NCBI RefSeq assembly: GCF_000801105.2
Contig: NC_079515.1
Span: forward strand, 9,610,001-9,674,000
DNA length: 64,000 nucleotides
Reading direction: 5' to 3'
From: Raphanus sativus
Lineage: Eukaryota > Streptophyta > Magnoliopsida > Brassicales > Brassicaceae
Program-made: the position numbers and the translations under genes
The notes under the pieces: generated by a model
Seen by the model: the letters and a program-made list of their open reading frames with translations, nothing else
What the model was told of the DNA's origin: nothing
The model's database searches: none
In this document: one piece after another, positions 33,669 to 46,550 of the stretch
Layout: every line of letters starts with the position of its first letter
Numbering within the stretch: position 1 is the first letter of the stretch

Positions 33669-34474
33669 TGTACACTCATCTCCTCTTTTAAGATCTGTTA
33701 TTTTGATATTTTCAACCAAATAAAACAAATGATTGAAATTAATTTATATTTTGATTTGATATTATTTAAAATAAATAAATTATTTCTAAAATTAATGTAG
33801 TTTATAATTAGTATTAATCTAAAAGTAATCTAATTTTAACTAAAGTTTTTAAAATAACATTTGTATAACAAAAAATGTTAAAATCATATTTTTAAATATA
33901 CATAATAAATAAAATAAATATTATATAACGGTAAAAATTAAATGAAAACAAAAAGTGTTCTCTACAATAACTTTTTCCACCGTTTAATAAATAATAATTT
34001 TAGAAATAAGGATTTTTTTTAAATTTAGTTTTAAAACTAAATAAAATATGATTGTTAGTTTTAATAACTCTACATAGAAATTAAAGATAAACTGATCACC
34101 TCTTATATCATTTTATTCGATATCAGTGGATAATTATTCTAAAATAAATACAATATATAATTGGTCAATATCTACTAATTTTAATATTAGATTAGGCTTG
34201 AACATCCAGGTATACATATCGGATTGGATATTTAGACATTTATCAAAATATTTAATTTCAGTATTTATCAACTTAAATATCCAAAATATATTAAAAATAT
34301 ATATATTATCGAAAATCCAAAATAAAATAAATACCAAAAACTTTAAAATACATCTAAACTTAAATATACATCAAAATAATTAAAATATTATTTGCATACC
34401 TAGTTAGGTGGAAAAAATTACAGATGAAATTATTCCGAAACAGTGGAGAAAGAAAAATAAATAAAACACTCTCA
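33669..34474. other. AT-rich intergenic stretch
   Basis: No gene or bounded element was seen. Short open frames on both strands are chance products of AT-rich sequence. Confidence 0.4.
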
Positions 34475-34475
34475 A

Positions 34476-34974
34476 CTAGGTGTTTTGCCCGCACATGCGG
34501 GCATAAACTACTTACGAATAATTATATAATTTACTAATTCAAAAATTAACATAATAGATAATTATTTATGTTTTAACATAAAGTTTAAATCAACATCATA
34601 TATATATGATAAAAATTAATCAAAATATATATGTTTATTATTGTGATAAACTTTTCAAATAATTATATATTAGAAAATATTTTATACAAATATTTTTGAT
34701 TGATTAATATTTAATTATAATTGTTCTATATTTTAATGTTTTATAATAAAAATTTATTTATGTTTTAACATAAAGTTTAAATCAACATCATATATATGAT
34801 AAAAATTCATCAAAATATATATGTTTATTATTGTGATAAACTTTTCAAATAATTATATATTAGAAATTTTTTAGAAAATATTTTATACAAATATTTTTGA
34901 TTGATTAATATTTAATTATAATTGTTCTATATCTTAATGTTTTATAATAAAAAGTTATTTCTAGAAAACAACAA

Positions 34975-35009
<35 letters not shown>

Positions 35010-35813
35010 AATTATCTTAATATTTTTTAAACATGTTTCTATTTTGATGATTTATCACATTCATTTATAATCAATTAGCTAATATACTTTATAATCTAAT
35101 ATTATTAAAATATAATTATTTTTAATAATATAATAATCAAAAATATCTAAAATCATGGAAAACATGATATATAAACAAAATCACAATATTTAATTATAAA
35201 ATTTTCTATGTCTTAATCTTTTATAATAAAAATATTATTTTTATATAACAAAAAATATATATAAGAATTATCTTTTAAAATATAATTTTGATGAATTATC
35301 ATATTAATTTATAATCAATTAGTTAATATAAAATATAACCTGATATTATTAATAGAAAATTCGTTTTAATTATATAATAAGTCAAATACCTAAAATCATG
35401 GAGAACATGACACATAAAAAATTCACCTCTCAAATTATTTTTAATTTAAATTGAATATTATTAAAATAAAATTCGTTTTAATCATATATAAGATTCATTA
35501 ATGTTAATTTTAATTAATAAATTAGTGACTTAGCTAAAAACAAATAATGAATTAATGATTTAGCTAAAACCTAATAAAAATATATAAAATAAAAAATAAA
35601 AAATTACCTAAAAATATGGAGAAGTTGACACATAAGTGAAATCACTTCATAGTAATTTTAATTAATAAATTAGTGACTTAGCTAAAAACAAATAATGAAT
35701 TAATGATTTAGCTAAAACCTAATAAAAATATATAAAATAAAAAATAAAAAATTACCTAAAAATATGGAGAAGTTGACACATAAGTGAAATCACTTCATAG
35801 ATAATAGTATAGA
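34476..35813 (-). mobile_element. Non-autonomous Helitron
   Basis: On the minus strand it starts TCTATACTATTATCTATG and ends with the hairpin GCCCGCATGTGCGGGC, eight bases and then CTAG. It is inserted between A (5' side) and T (3' side), exactly the Helitron rule. It is 1338 bp, AT-rich and non-coding. Inside are two tandem duplications: a roughly 180-base segment (about 34,560-34,720 versus 34,745-34,915) and a 148-base segment (35505-35652 and 35653-35800). Confidence 0.85.
35505..35800. repeat. 148-bp tandem duplication at the Helitron 5' end
   Basis: Two adjacent, nearly identical 148-base copies start TAATTTTAATTAATAAATTA and end CACTTCATAG. The second abuts the Helitron 5' terminus, so the duplication may record an end-duplication event. 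Confidence 0.85.
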
Positions 35814-36153
35814 TAGATTTGATCCAAAAGATTAAATTTAACCAAATAATTATACATTCGTCTTTCAGGAACCCATCCCCTATAGTTTCTTACAGTAGTA
35901 CATATATGCGGTTTTGCCCATTCCCAGAAGAAGAAGATCACAAGCAACCAACAAGTAAAACCCATACAAAAACAAAAGTTGTTAAGTATTCAGTGATGAG
36001 AACTGATATACTCACCTCACCCTCCTCTCTCTCTTTCGAATATCTTCTTGGTTGCCTCAAGAAAACCGATTCAACAACTCAAACCCGAATCTGTATCCGT
36101 TACCATTAAAAGTATAAGCTGACATAACAGAGCAGAAACCACAGTACCTACCC

Positions 36154-37754
36154 TTAGGACTCAGAGCTGCTTGCAAGATTCACCGAGGACACAAATCTTG
36201 GGACCAGCTCTGCCATGTTGGTCTTTGAAGCCGCCAAGTCTTCTAACCTCTTCCATGTTCTTTCCCGGTTTGCTTTAACCTCTGTCTTATTCTCTTCTTC
36301 CACTTGGTATTTGGCTAAACACTCATCAAAGAGAGTTTGGTCAATGTCCGAGAACACTTTCCTCACGTTTAGGGTCAGAGTCTTAACCGCTTGGTTCCAG
36401 TGTCCACGAGTGTTCCTCTCAAGAGCTGGGAAGACTATAGGCATGATCACTTTGTAATTCTGAGTAATCAGGTTTCTTATGTGATCGTTGTTCCATAGAA
36501 ACAATGCTCTCTCAGCAACCTAACAACCAACAATACAAAACTTCCTTATAAGTAACAAGACTCTTGTCAAGAGAGAAAGCACACAAAAACAAGAAGTAGA
36601 ACCTGGAAATGCGAACTGTTGAGACAACGAGCGATCTGTCGGAACAAAGGCCCCATACAGCGTTGAAACTCAGCAGCTTGAGTAGCTTCCAAGACTTCTT
36701 CCAACTCACCAAGAAACATCACTTCCTTGGAGCTGTTGGTAACAGGCCAATACTTTAAAAGGCCTCTGATGATGCAATCAGCGAGCTTAAAGTCTTTCTC
36801 TACGAACTGAACTATGCAATAAGAAAGCTGCTGGTGATAGACCGACGCGCATTTAGGCTTGTGGAGAGGAATCAAAGCACGGACAAGGAAGAGCTTGTGC
36901 TCTTCTTTTAGAGGCAAAGCAAAACCATTGATTATACTCCCGAGAATCTCTAGCAACTCTGCAATGCCGTTATGCTTCTCAGTCTCGGAGATGAACCTGT
37001 AGAAGATGTTGTTTATAGCCTTTCTGATGTAAGGCCTATGCACCATGAACTTCCCGTAAACACGGTGCAGAATGGTTTTGAGATACTCCCTCTCTCTTTG
37101 ATCTTCGGAATCAAACAAGTCCAAGAGCTTCAAGACGAAGGAGTGGTCTATGTATCGCTTTGCGAGCTTAGCGTCAGTCATGGGAGAAGCCACGAACCTG
37201 AGGAGAATCTCGTAGACGACTTGAATGTGAGGCCAAGCTGGCTCCAAGGAAGGCTCCTCATCTTCCATATCATGCATCTCCAGGATCTTAGTCTCGTGGT
37301 TTGCGGAAGGGAACGTTCTGAAGAGATTCACAGCAGCCATCTTCGTCAGCTCCTGGATCGCAGCTTCGTTAAACTTCACGCCAACCGATGCGACGTAGTC
37401 AACGAGCTCGAGGAGTGTCTGCCTCTTAATCTCTTTCTCTTTAAGATTCTTGGAGGGATCTCTAAAGTCGAAGACAACACAGCACATAGTCAGCTTCTTG
37501 ATGAAGAGATTAGGTTTCTCGGAGATGGGAACCTCTCTGAAGCTAGGCAAGGCCTCGAATACACCAGAAGGTGGAACGGGAATGTTCTTGTTAGAGTTAG
37601 GAACAAGAGTCCCATTTGGTACACGTGAACCTGAAGCTGAAGCTGATGGATTAGGGGCGTAATAGGAGTTAACAGCTCCTTCACCATTGGAGTCATTATT
37701 GTTCAATGACTTTGAAGGCTTTCTTGGCAGCTTCCCAAATATCTGTTTGATCAT
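36154..37754 (-). CDS. B'ZETA: PP2A regulatory subunit B' (B56), zeta-like
   Basis: Two exons join in frame (36603-37754 and 36154-36519), giving 505 residues. This is a B56-family regulatory subunit that brings protein phosphatase 2A to its substrates. The conserved HEAT-like core runs from about residue 65 ([18 protein letters not shown]) to 480, with [44 protein letters not shown] and [14 protein letters not shown]. The N-terminus [16 protein letters not shown] matches plant B' eta/zeta-type subunits. Position between CERK1-like and At3g21660/21670-like loci supports At3g21650 (B' zeta). It is somewhat shorter than the remembered Arabidopsis protein through reduced N- and C-terminal low-complexity parts. 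The core is intact. Confidence 0.9.
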
Positions 37755-38112
37755 CTCTAAACCTTTTTAAGCTTACAAGGAATCAAAGCTGAGAGATATC
37801 AGCTCTTTAGGGCACAAAGTCTCGAACTTTATTGTCTTAGCATAACCAGATTCGGTTTCTGAATGAAACCCTAGTTTCAGTTCATTGAAAGAACTCGAAC
37901 CCTGAACCCAAATCACACGCAGCGAAACACGAACCACAAACGTATCAGAATACAATCAAGCAAGCAGATCGAGATAAGGAAGGAAGCAAGAGGAGAAAAA
38001 AAGCTTACATTTTTTTTTGCAGATGGGTTAGAGAGAGATCTATACAAACCCTATAAAGATACAAGCTTTTTGCAGATCCGGTGATAAACCCTATCTCGCC
38101 CAAATTGAATCG

Positions 38113-38115
<3 letters not shown>

Positions 38116-38144
<29 letters not shown>

Positions 38145-38145
38145 C
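38116..38145. repeat. GA microsatellite upstream of the PP2A B' gene
   Basis: About 15 GA units lie in the likely 5' leader/promoter region; a shorter GA run occurs at 38401-38420. On the transcribed strand they are CT tracts, common in plant promoters. Confidence 0.7.
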
Positions 38146-38779
38146 AGAAGAAGGCAAACGAAATCCAGACAGATAAAAATAATCTGTAAGAAAAAGAAAA
38201 GAAAATATAACGATTTTTAAGACAGGTTTTAAGGTTGTGTAATGAACAAAAATAGAAGAAAAATCGTCCCTCTCCTTATCCCTCTCCAGGGATTGTTACT
38301 GTAAATCCATTTACACTTATCAGAAGAGATCCAATAACAACCTGAAGATCCAGATATTTTTCAATTTTTAATTGTTTTTAATATATATCACACAAAAAGC
38401 AGAGAGAGAGAGAGAGAGAGGGGAAAAAAAATCAAATAACATGGGCACGCACGGTTTTGACAGGGTGGCAGGTGTGTAAAAGAAGCTCGCCAATGTAACT
38501 CCAGAGTAAAAGGGGAATTAATTTGGTCAAATTTGATACGAGTTTTCTTGTATAAATTTGATGACTGAAACTTATTATATACAAACCCATCAGAAATATA
38601 TACCATTTTCTATAATTCTATGACTTACTTTTTGAAATGCTGTTTTTCTCTAATGAATCAAATCGTTGACTGATGATCAGAGTCAAATTTGAGGGTCAAA
38701 CACTTCAAGACAGCCTAATTGATATTATACTGAATGACACTAAAGAATTGATCTTATGTACTTGAAAAAATGTTAATAT

Positions 38780-40170
38780 TTTCTGGATGAAAACAGAGTT
38801 CGAGAGTCAAAGTCAAGCAATGGTTTAGGAGGACATCCCATAATGAGGAATTGGTAAGACCCATTTGCTCTAGACGCGTTTTTATGAAACCTCGAATGTG
38901 TATGGTGAGTACCAATTAGGAGACAACGTGTGTGATCTCCGTTAATATGAGCTGGACTAATGTTGTTGGTGCTGCAGGATTTACCACTTGGTTCATTGAT
39001 GGTAGCAGGTCCGTCCATGGCATAGGCAAAACAAGCCATCGTTTAGGGACTCAAATAGTTTTTGTATTTTTCTCTTAAAGTTTCTGTATCATTTTTTGAA
39101 CAAAAAGAAATTTCTGTATTATTTTAATTGAGTTTGAATAACATTAAAAATGACACAGTTTTTACATTCTGAATGGGGCCCTAGATGGACATGGACCAGT
39201 CCTGGATGATAGTGGTGTAATGGTAGCAAGTCTGATGAAGCCGGTGCGTGATATTGGATACTGATCTGGATAGAAACCATCCAACATTTTGAAAAGGAGT
39301 AATAGTGTTAGTTTTGTTGACTCCTGTTGTTTAATATACAAGCACAAGAGTTTAAGCAATGGTTTGTCTAAATCTTCGGACATGCTGAAAGCTAACTTAA
39401 AAAGTTTAGGCTCCAATATTTGATTCAGATTTTCAAACTTGCGAACAAAAATAAAGAAGACCAGAACTTTTAATGTAGTGCTACAATTTCAAACTTAATT
39501 TAGAATAGTTGTTTGGTTTTCTTTTGGGTAAAAATGTCAAGATATTATTATCAATTTTTCAGTTTTTGACAGAAATACAATGGCAACAATGAGCAGAGAA
39601 TGAAAAATAAAATCTAAATACCTATTGGATCTTGACAAAAATAGTGACATACACAACAAGCAGAAGCCGCTATCTGGAAGTCTCAACTAATCTGCACAAT
39701 CACTTGCCGTAAAAGAAAGAACCACAATTAATGTCAATACATTTACACTTATCAGAAGAAATCAATAACAACAACCTGAACATCCAGTACTAAGCCTGGA
39801 GACAATGCGTGTACCGTCAGATAATCTTAGCTGGATCGAGGTTATTGTCGCTGCTGGATCTACCACTAGGCTCATTGATGGTGGACGTGTGTAGTGATCA
39901 GCAAATTAGATGAAGCTTGTGGCTCAATGGCTGCAGAGTCTGAACTGTCTGATCCGGTTCGTGTTCTTCCAACACCGTGAAATGGAGTATTTGGTTCAGG
40001 TGACTCCTGTTGATTAAGATATAAGAACAATAGCTTTGAAAATTACCGGCTCATTTAAAATAAGAAAGTAGAGTGAAAACATTAGAGAAAGAGGAAGGAG
40101 CGACATATACATACACTGAAGTCTGCTTCTTCACGTGGGGTCTCCAACCTTTGTACGATCTGGCATTCGA
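38780..40170 (-). pseudogene. Decayed UBX-domain gene (At3g21660-like), partly duplicated
   Basis: Two diverged copies of a UBX-domain coding stretch appear on the minus strand. The right copy (about 39780-39885) reads [19 protein letters not shown], the first strand of a UBX fold in PUX/p47-type Cdc48 adaptors, and then hits a stop. The left copy (about 38800-39000) is scattered over frames: LVQLILTEITHVVS, a stop, and later SYQFLIMGCPPKPLLDFD, matching the UBX C-terminal FPPKxLxDLD block. Upstream, QQESPEPNTPFHGVGR (about 39960-40010) fits the linker. Frames are broken throughout. Position between B' zeta and NPF6.4 agrees with At3g21660. No functional product is expected. Confidence 0.68.
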
Positions 40171-40567
40171 CATGTAAAGACTAGTAACCAGAAATGTAAC
40201 AACAGATGTAACAAGTAAAGAGATGTAACAACACAAGTGAATCAAGTAAAGAGATGTAACACAACACAAGTTGAAGACTAGCAAGAAGAAGTTGAATTAG
40301 TAGTAGTAACTAGTAACCTCAATAAATGTTGCATGTTATATATACATCACGTCATTTTTTAGTATTCTTGAATGATGCAAAAGAAAAGCTACCATTAAAT
40401 AGTAATAACAAATGTTTTCAAATTTTACAAAATTACAATCCAAACTATATGTAGAAATGCTTGTATTTCATACACACATTATAGTTTTAAAAATACCAAA
40501 AAAAAATGAAAATCTTCAAAGCAACAACAAGCAAGTGGGAAGAAAGATCCAAGACAAATCTCTGGTT

Positions 40568-42644
40568 TTATGGAATGTCTTTAAGCTCAAGCTCAGATTT
40601 GTCTTTCTCGTTATCCTTCTCCTTCTCCTGTGAATCATCAACCCCAACACTAATCATATCAGCTTTATACTGATGCCTCATCGCAAACACTATAAAAACC
40701 AAGAAGTTAAAAGCTCCCAAGACAACAAGCAACCAGTAGAAGTAGTTCAATCTCGCTTTGTTAAGGTTGCTTCTAAGCCAGCTCTTGTGCGTAACCTTAT
40801 CAACAAGAGAAACAAGCAAGCTGCTCACAAAGAATCCCATCGAAATCGTGCTCAAGAACAACCCGGTGCTCATCGACTTCATCCTCTCCGGTGCTTCCCT
40901 TATAAAGAACTCAAGCTGTCCAACGTAAGCAAACGCTTCACCCGCACCGACCAAGAAATACTGTGGGATCAACCAGAACGCGCTTATCTTATAACCGTTG
41001 GTAACTTCTGCCTCGCGTCTAGCGTTCTCTATAACCGCTGCCACCGCCATTGCACCCATTGACAACACAAGCCCTACTCCGATTCTCTGAAGGCTGGTGA
41101 TCCCTTGAGGTTTCTTTGTGACCTTTCTTGCTAAAGGCACAAAGACTCTCTCGTTAAGGGAAGTGAAGAGGAGAATGGTGAGGATTAGAAACGCGGAGTA
41201 GGACCCCGCGGGAACCGTGAAAGACCCGAGTTTACGCTCCATGAACGTGGCTTGTTCCACCGTGAAAGTCGTCATCTGGGAGTAAATCGTCCAGAAGAGA
41301 ATGTTTGTTGCCCAAATGGGAATCAGTTTCACGACAAGTTTCACTTCTTCGACCTGTGTAACGGTCGATACCATCCACGGATCCTTCTCTTTAAACTCCT
41401 TAGTGGTGCTAGGAGAGCTCTCTTCTACGACGACAACCGCGGCTTTGTCTAAACACTTTAGCCTCTCAGTGTGAGGAACCGTCGTGTTGTCATAACCGTT
41501 TAAAAGACTCTTATGCGAAGGGTAACTTTCTTTTCTTTTCTTCCACGCCAAGAAACAAACCCTCCATATAACAGTGAAAGGGCTCCCTTTAGGTTTCTTG
41601 AAACGGTACAGTTTCGTCCCGCATAGCAGAATCACGGCCGCGACCACCATGGTCGCGGCCGAGATCCCGTAACCCCAGCCTCTCCCCACGTTGTCCTGGA
41701 CGTAAACCAGAGCAATCACGGCGAAGAGAGAGCCAAGGCTGATGGAGAAGTAGAATCTGTTGAAGAAGAAAATCATCTGCTTCTCTTCTTTAGGATCACT
41801 CGTGTCAAACTGGTCGGACCCGAAACCGGATACGTTGGATTTGATTCCTCCTCCGCCTAGAGCTATGGTGTAGAGAGCGACGTAGAGAAGAGCTAGCTGA
41901 TGACCGTTTGCTTCTACGCACTGATGGTGAAGTCTTCTGAAGTCATCACACGGTGGCGGTCTCATGCTTGGGATGGTTGTTGCCACTGTCAATAGCAACA
42001 CTCCCTGTTTTTTTTATCACAGAAATGTAGAATAGTCAGTAACTTTCTCTAGCCATTGTGTAGCTACAACGATGTGGTTTAAGGTTTTTACCAGAGCTGT
42101 GACAGAGGCTGAGATTGCGACCATCTTGTACCGACCGAGTTTAGCATCAGCCAAGAAACCACCAAGAAGTCCTAAGAGGTTGAGAGTTCCCATGAAGTTT
42201 GTGACAATGGTTGCTGATTTTGCTGATGATATGTGTAAATCTCCGACAAGGTACGTCACTAGATTCATCGATATGCCCATCACGCATATTCTCTCCGAGA
42301 GTTCACTCCCTTCACATTTTGTTAAAAGAAACGAAACAGAGAATCTTAGAAACAGAGGAATATGTTTTAGCTGCAAGAACAAAACAGAGTATAGAAAACA
42401 GAGTAAATTTTAGTTATTTTTGTGATGTGGAGACTCGAGATTGTACCTAAGATTAAACCGGCACCTAACCATCCACCGGTTTTGGATTTATCAGGTGGAT
42501 TTCCTCTGTAGTCAAAGGCTTCTTCCGAGCCATCTTTTGCTCCATGCGATGACACATGAACCTTAAGAGACGAGCAAAACCATTAAGACAGAGAAAGCAG
42601 AGCCAAGATAAAAAAAACAGAGAGAAAGAACTAGAACTCACCAT
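40568..42644 (-). CDS. NPF6.4: NRT1/PTR family transporter (NPF6.4/NRT1.3-like)
   Basis: Four exons join in frame: 42642-42644 (only the ATG), 42447-42561, 42092-42309 and 40568-42004, giving 590 residues, the normal NPF length. The product is a twelve-helix proton-coupled transporter of the plasma membrane. Helix 1 has ELSER, satisfying the ExxER proton-coupling motif. Other landmarks are NFMGTLNLLGLLGGFLADAK, IALGGGGIKSNVSGFGSDQF and FFYFS-like FFFNRFYFSISLGS. A hydrophilic central loop spans about residues 255-330. From memory it matches Arabidopsis NPF6.4/NRT1.3 (At3g21670), reported as nitrate-related, and gene order agrees. The one-codon first exon is unusual but supported by ATG|GTGAGT and AG|GTTCATGTG sites. 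Confidence 0.9.
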
Positions 42645-42697
42645 TGCTTATTGAGTACTTAAGAAAATGTGGGAGAGAAAGAAGTGTAGTAGGGTTG

Positions 42698-42703
42698 TTT
42701 ATA
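42698..42703 (-). promoter_or_regulatory. Possible TATA box of the NPF6.4-like gene
   Basis: Minus-strand TATAAA lies about 55 bases upstream of the start codon, giving a short 5' leader. This is motif and position only. Confidence 0.4.
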
Positions 42704-44845
42704 AGGAGAGATGTTGAAGATGGTGGAGGTTATAGTGATAAGGGTTTTGACACTTTTGTGTGTCCTTTGATTCTATCTAAGTCCAACAAAACAAAAGAAG
42801 AAAGGAGAGGATATTCGATTCAATGGACATGTGAAGAGAGAGATATTGCCTATGGGTTTGATTGGGTCTTTTTCAAAATGTGGCTTTGCTTTAATGTGTG
42901 GTTCTTCACGGATGATCAGATCCAAACAAACACATACGCAAGAGACAACAGTGTGACAATGACATTTTTTTTATTTCATGTGGTTGCAAGGTTTTCAGCT
43001 TCTTTGTAATTCCCCATGTCGACCCCCTCAATTACTCTGTTTTGTCTTTTTATACCCTTTTCTTGTGGTTACCCATTTCCTCTTCTCCTTGAACAAATCT
43101 CTTAATCATAAAACCTAACATTCATACAAATACCTACCATTCACATTGCTTTTCGTTTTTAAGATTATACACTTGGTAGCATATCGGTCTGTTGTTTGTA
43201 TGTGTACCAAATGGTTGTGATCCATTGCTCGACGTGATCTTCTTTTTCTTTTTTTGCTGAATGCACACAAGGTGTCAAGGCTAAAATGGATGTCTCTAGT
43301 ATTTGGACCATTGTGACTTGTTAAGCATCTTAGTACACTATCATTTCAATATCACATGGTTCGAAAACTTACACATGTGCAATGATTTAGTGGGTATTTG
43401 ACTGCAGATGTTGTGGGGGGGACAAAAATCTCATGAATCAATATGTGCTTGACTATAAAATAAATAAACTACGACATTAATATAAGTTTAATCGGCTAGA
43501 ACCAAACAACCAATCGCAACCCAAAAGGCCAATGTTGTTGGCAGCTCGATCAGCGCAATAAATGATAATCAATAACCCTTTGTCAGTAAAAAAGTGAGGA
43601 TCGAAACATTGTTACGTTCAGTCCAGTAATTTGTGTCGAGCTAGGGCTTTATGGTCAACTGATCACAACATCCTTAACCAGCACTCTTATGTTTTATATA
43701 ACATGTTGAATCATTTGGTACTTGGCACCGGATGGACTTGAGTTTCGGTTTCTCATGTTTGTAAGAGTAAGATCTGCAATGAGAAACATACACAATGTTT
43801 CAGGTGACGTACCTACAAGCAAAGCGAGAGCCGAGAGGTGTAAAGTAAAAATATTCGAAAGTGACTAAATAAAGGTGAACTGATAGGTTAAAAAATTCAG
43901 CGAAATGGAGGAAGATATTTTACTTACGGAGAGAGCAATGATTAAAAAGCTGTACATGTTGATCATGAGTTGATCCCTCGAACTTAGAATGACGTTAACA
44001 ACATTATTCGAAATAAATTTAAAAGGTAAAAATGAAATATAAAATGTCTCCAATGGTTAAGGTAAAGGAAATGTTTAATGTACAATATTACTACAAGTTG
44101 CATTCTCTCTTTGTGGACGTCATGATGATATTTTACCATACACTAGGAATCTCTCTTCGTTAACTTTAGTATTGGCCCTACAAAATTAGTAATGTATCCA
44201 CATCAATAGTCAATACTAACAAATTATATAAGTTAAGACATAACAAATGGGACAACTCTTGATAATTTTCTAGCTTAATTATCTTCTAGAAACCAAATGA
44301 GGCTGAGTTCTGACGTCTATTCAAATTATTTAAATACATTTTTTAGTAACTTTTTTCCTCGTAGAGTTCAGTTAACAAGAGTTTGATATTTCTAAAATTA
44401 GCAAGGGAACTATACTTAGTTTACACTCGATACTTCCATGTTATTATAATATATTCTGGAACTCAAACAAAATTTAGTTTCAAAAGAAAGAAAAAAACTA
44501 CTCTTCCATAGTTATTTGGTATTGGATTATAGTTTTATTGGGTTAGTTAAGTTCTTGAGATGATTAGGGTTTTATCTTTCCAAACGTTTCTACCCTTTCT
44601 CCAACCTTTTGGAAAAGGGTTAGTAGTGATTCTAATCAAGATTTCATGATTTTATATTTTAACATGCAATTATTAAGGTTATGTGGGTCAATCCCACTAC
44701 CTATAGCCAAACCATAGGCAGTTCAACACGTACGTTAGTCATCCACTAACTTTGTAGGATATTCCAAAGACGATTTTTTTTTTTTTTTTGAGAATTACTT
44801 GATATTTTCTTTGCGACAACGTTATACTATAATATGTTTGTTCTA
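42704..44845. other. Intergenic region without recognised genes
   Basis: The part next to the NPF6.4-like gene is probably promoter. The remainder is AT-rich with no open frame I recognise and no bounded element. Confidence 0.4.
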
Positions 44846-45479
44846 TATTTATTAGGGAAAATTGCCAAATATAACTCACAACTTGATTTCAAATGCAAAA
44901 GTATACCCAAACTTGAATCAAATGCAGAAGTAACTTAAAAGATTATTGAAATTACAACCAACCCCTTATGACCAAACAAAAAAAAACAGTTTTTTTTTAC
45001 GTTTTTAACCACACTAAGTCTTTTGGCCAGACGACTTTTAAGTAAGTCGTCCAGACGACTTTTAAGTAAGTCGTCCAGACGACTTACTTGAAAGTCGTCC
45101 AGTATAGTTAATTTAAAAACTAATTTATAAAAATTTTTAAAAATATTTTGATAAGTGAAAAATTGAAAGCATGTAATTAAGATATGTTAAAAGTGTTATA
45201 AATTAAAATATAACAAAAGTGAATTGTTTTCAACATAGATGAGTGAAAGTAGTGAGTCATGATATTCTTTGGTTTAGGTTTTGCCAACATATGTTGTAGT
45301 ATTGTATATGTTCTTAGGGTTAGATTTTGGAAAGCATAAAAGTATTTTTGAAAAATATGAAATTTACCCAAATGTGTTTATTTATGTGTATAGTAAACAC
45401 TAAGCAAGTTTAATTTGATTTTATAACTTATTTAGTTAGTTAATTTTAGTCAATTTAGTTTAGAGGTTAAATTTAGGGT

Positions 45480-45635
45480 GTGGACGACTTACAAGTAAGT
45501 CTTCTAGACGACTGGACGACTTACAAGTAAGTCTTCTAGACGACTGGACGACTTACAAGTAAGTCTTCTAGACGGCTGGACGACTTACAAGTAAGTCTTC
45601 TAGACGACTGGACGACTTACAAGTAAGTCTTCTGG
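45480..45635. repeat. Tandem GACGACTTACAAGTAAGTCTTC repeats
   Basis: About five copies of a roughly 31-base unit, each containing GACGACTTACAAGTAAGTCT followed by TCTAGACGACTG, lie head to tail. Each unit is itself a short imperfect palindrome (GACGACTTAC/GTAAGTCxTC) able to fold into a hairpin. Confidence 0.85.
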
Positions 45636-46550
45636 TATAGTTGATCTTAAAAATAATTTATAAAATTTATAAAAAAAATATTTTGATAAATGAAAAATTG
45701 AAATCATGTAATTAACATATATTATAAGTGATATAAATTAAGATACAATAAAAGTGATTGTTTTCAACATAGATGAGTGAAAGTATTTAGTTTCCCGCTA
45801 AAAATATTTAGTTTCCCGCTAAACATATTTGAGTTTCCCGCTAAAAATATTGAAGTCTTTTGGACGACTTACAAGTAAGTCGTCTAGGAAGTCTTCTATT
45901 CAGAAGACTTACTTGAAAGTCTTCTGAATCTAAAATATTTAACCTAATTGGATTTTTTGTCTCCCTATATAAAGAAAAATTTACACATTCTCTCTCTTCC
46001 TCTCAAATGGCTGCAACAAAAATGTAATGTTCATCATTCTAAAACTCTCAAACCTCTCTCTAATCTCTTTGAACTTATAAACACCAAGCTTATATCAATT
46101 GATTGTTTTTGTCTCATGTCTTTCTCACTAATTTATCTTGTTTTTGCAGGTTTTTCATCATATGATTCTCATCTTCCACTCATTTAAAGGTAGATCTATT
46201 AATTTTAGAAATGTATTTTTATGTCTCATTTTTCTTCATTTTGTAACTTCTTGTTGCATAAAGTTCTTACATTTTTCCTCAAACTAATACTCTCCAAAGC
46301 AACTCTAATCTCTTAGACTTGAAAACACCAAACTTTATATGAATTTTTCAGTTTTGTCTCATGTCTTTCTGAATAATCTATCTTTTTTTGCAGGTTTTTA
46401 ATCAGATGGTTCTCAACTTCCACTTGGATATGTACGTTGTGTGCTCTATATAAGTATGTTTATCTAATCTTCCACTCATTTTCTATTTTTAAGCCATTTG
46501 AACGTTTTTGGATGTGCAGATTTTTCAGATCTGGATATGCAGGTTTTTCA

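Noticed and set aside
34126..34383. Asn/Ile/Lys-rich frames on both strands
   Set aside because: Codon content simply reflects AT-rich DNA; no start context or family resemblance.
36972..37628. 218-codon frame antisense to the PP2A B' gene
   Set aside because: It lies fully inside a conserved exon on the other strand and resembles nothing.
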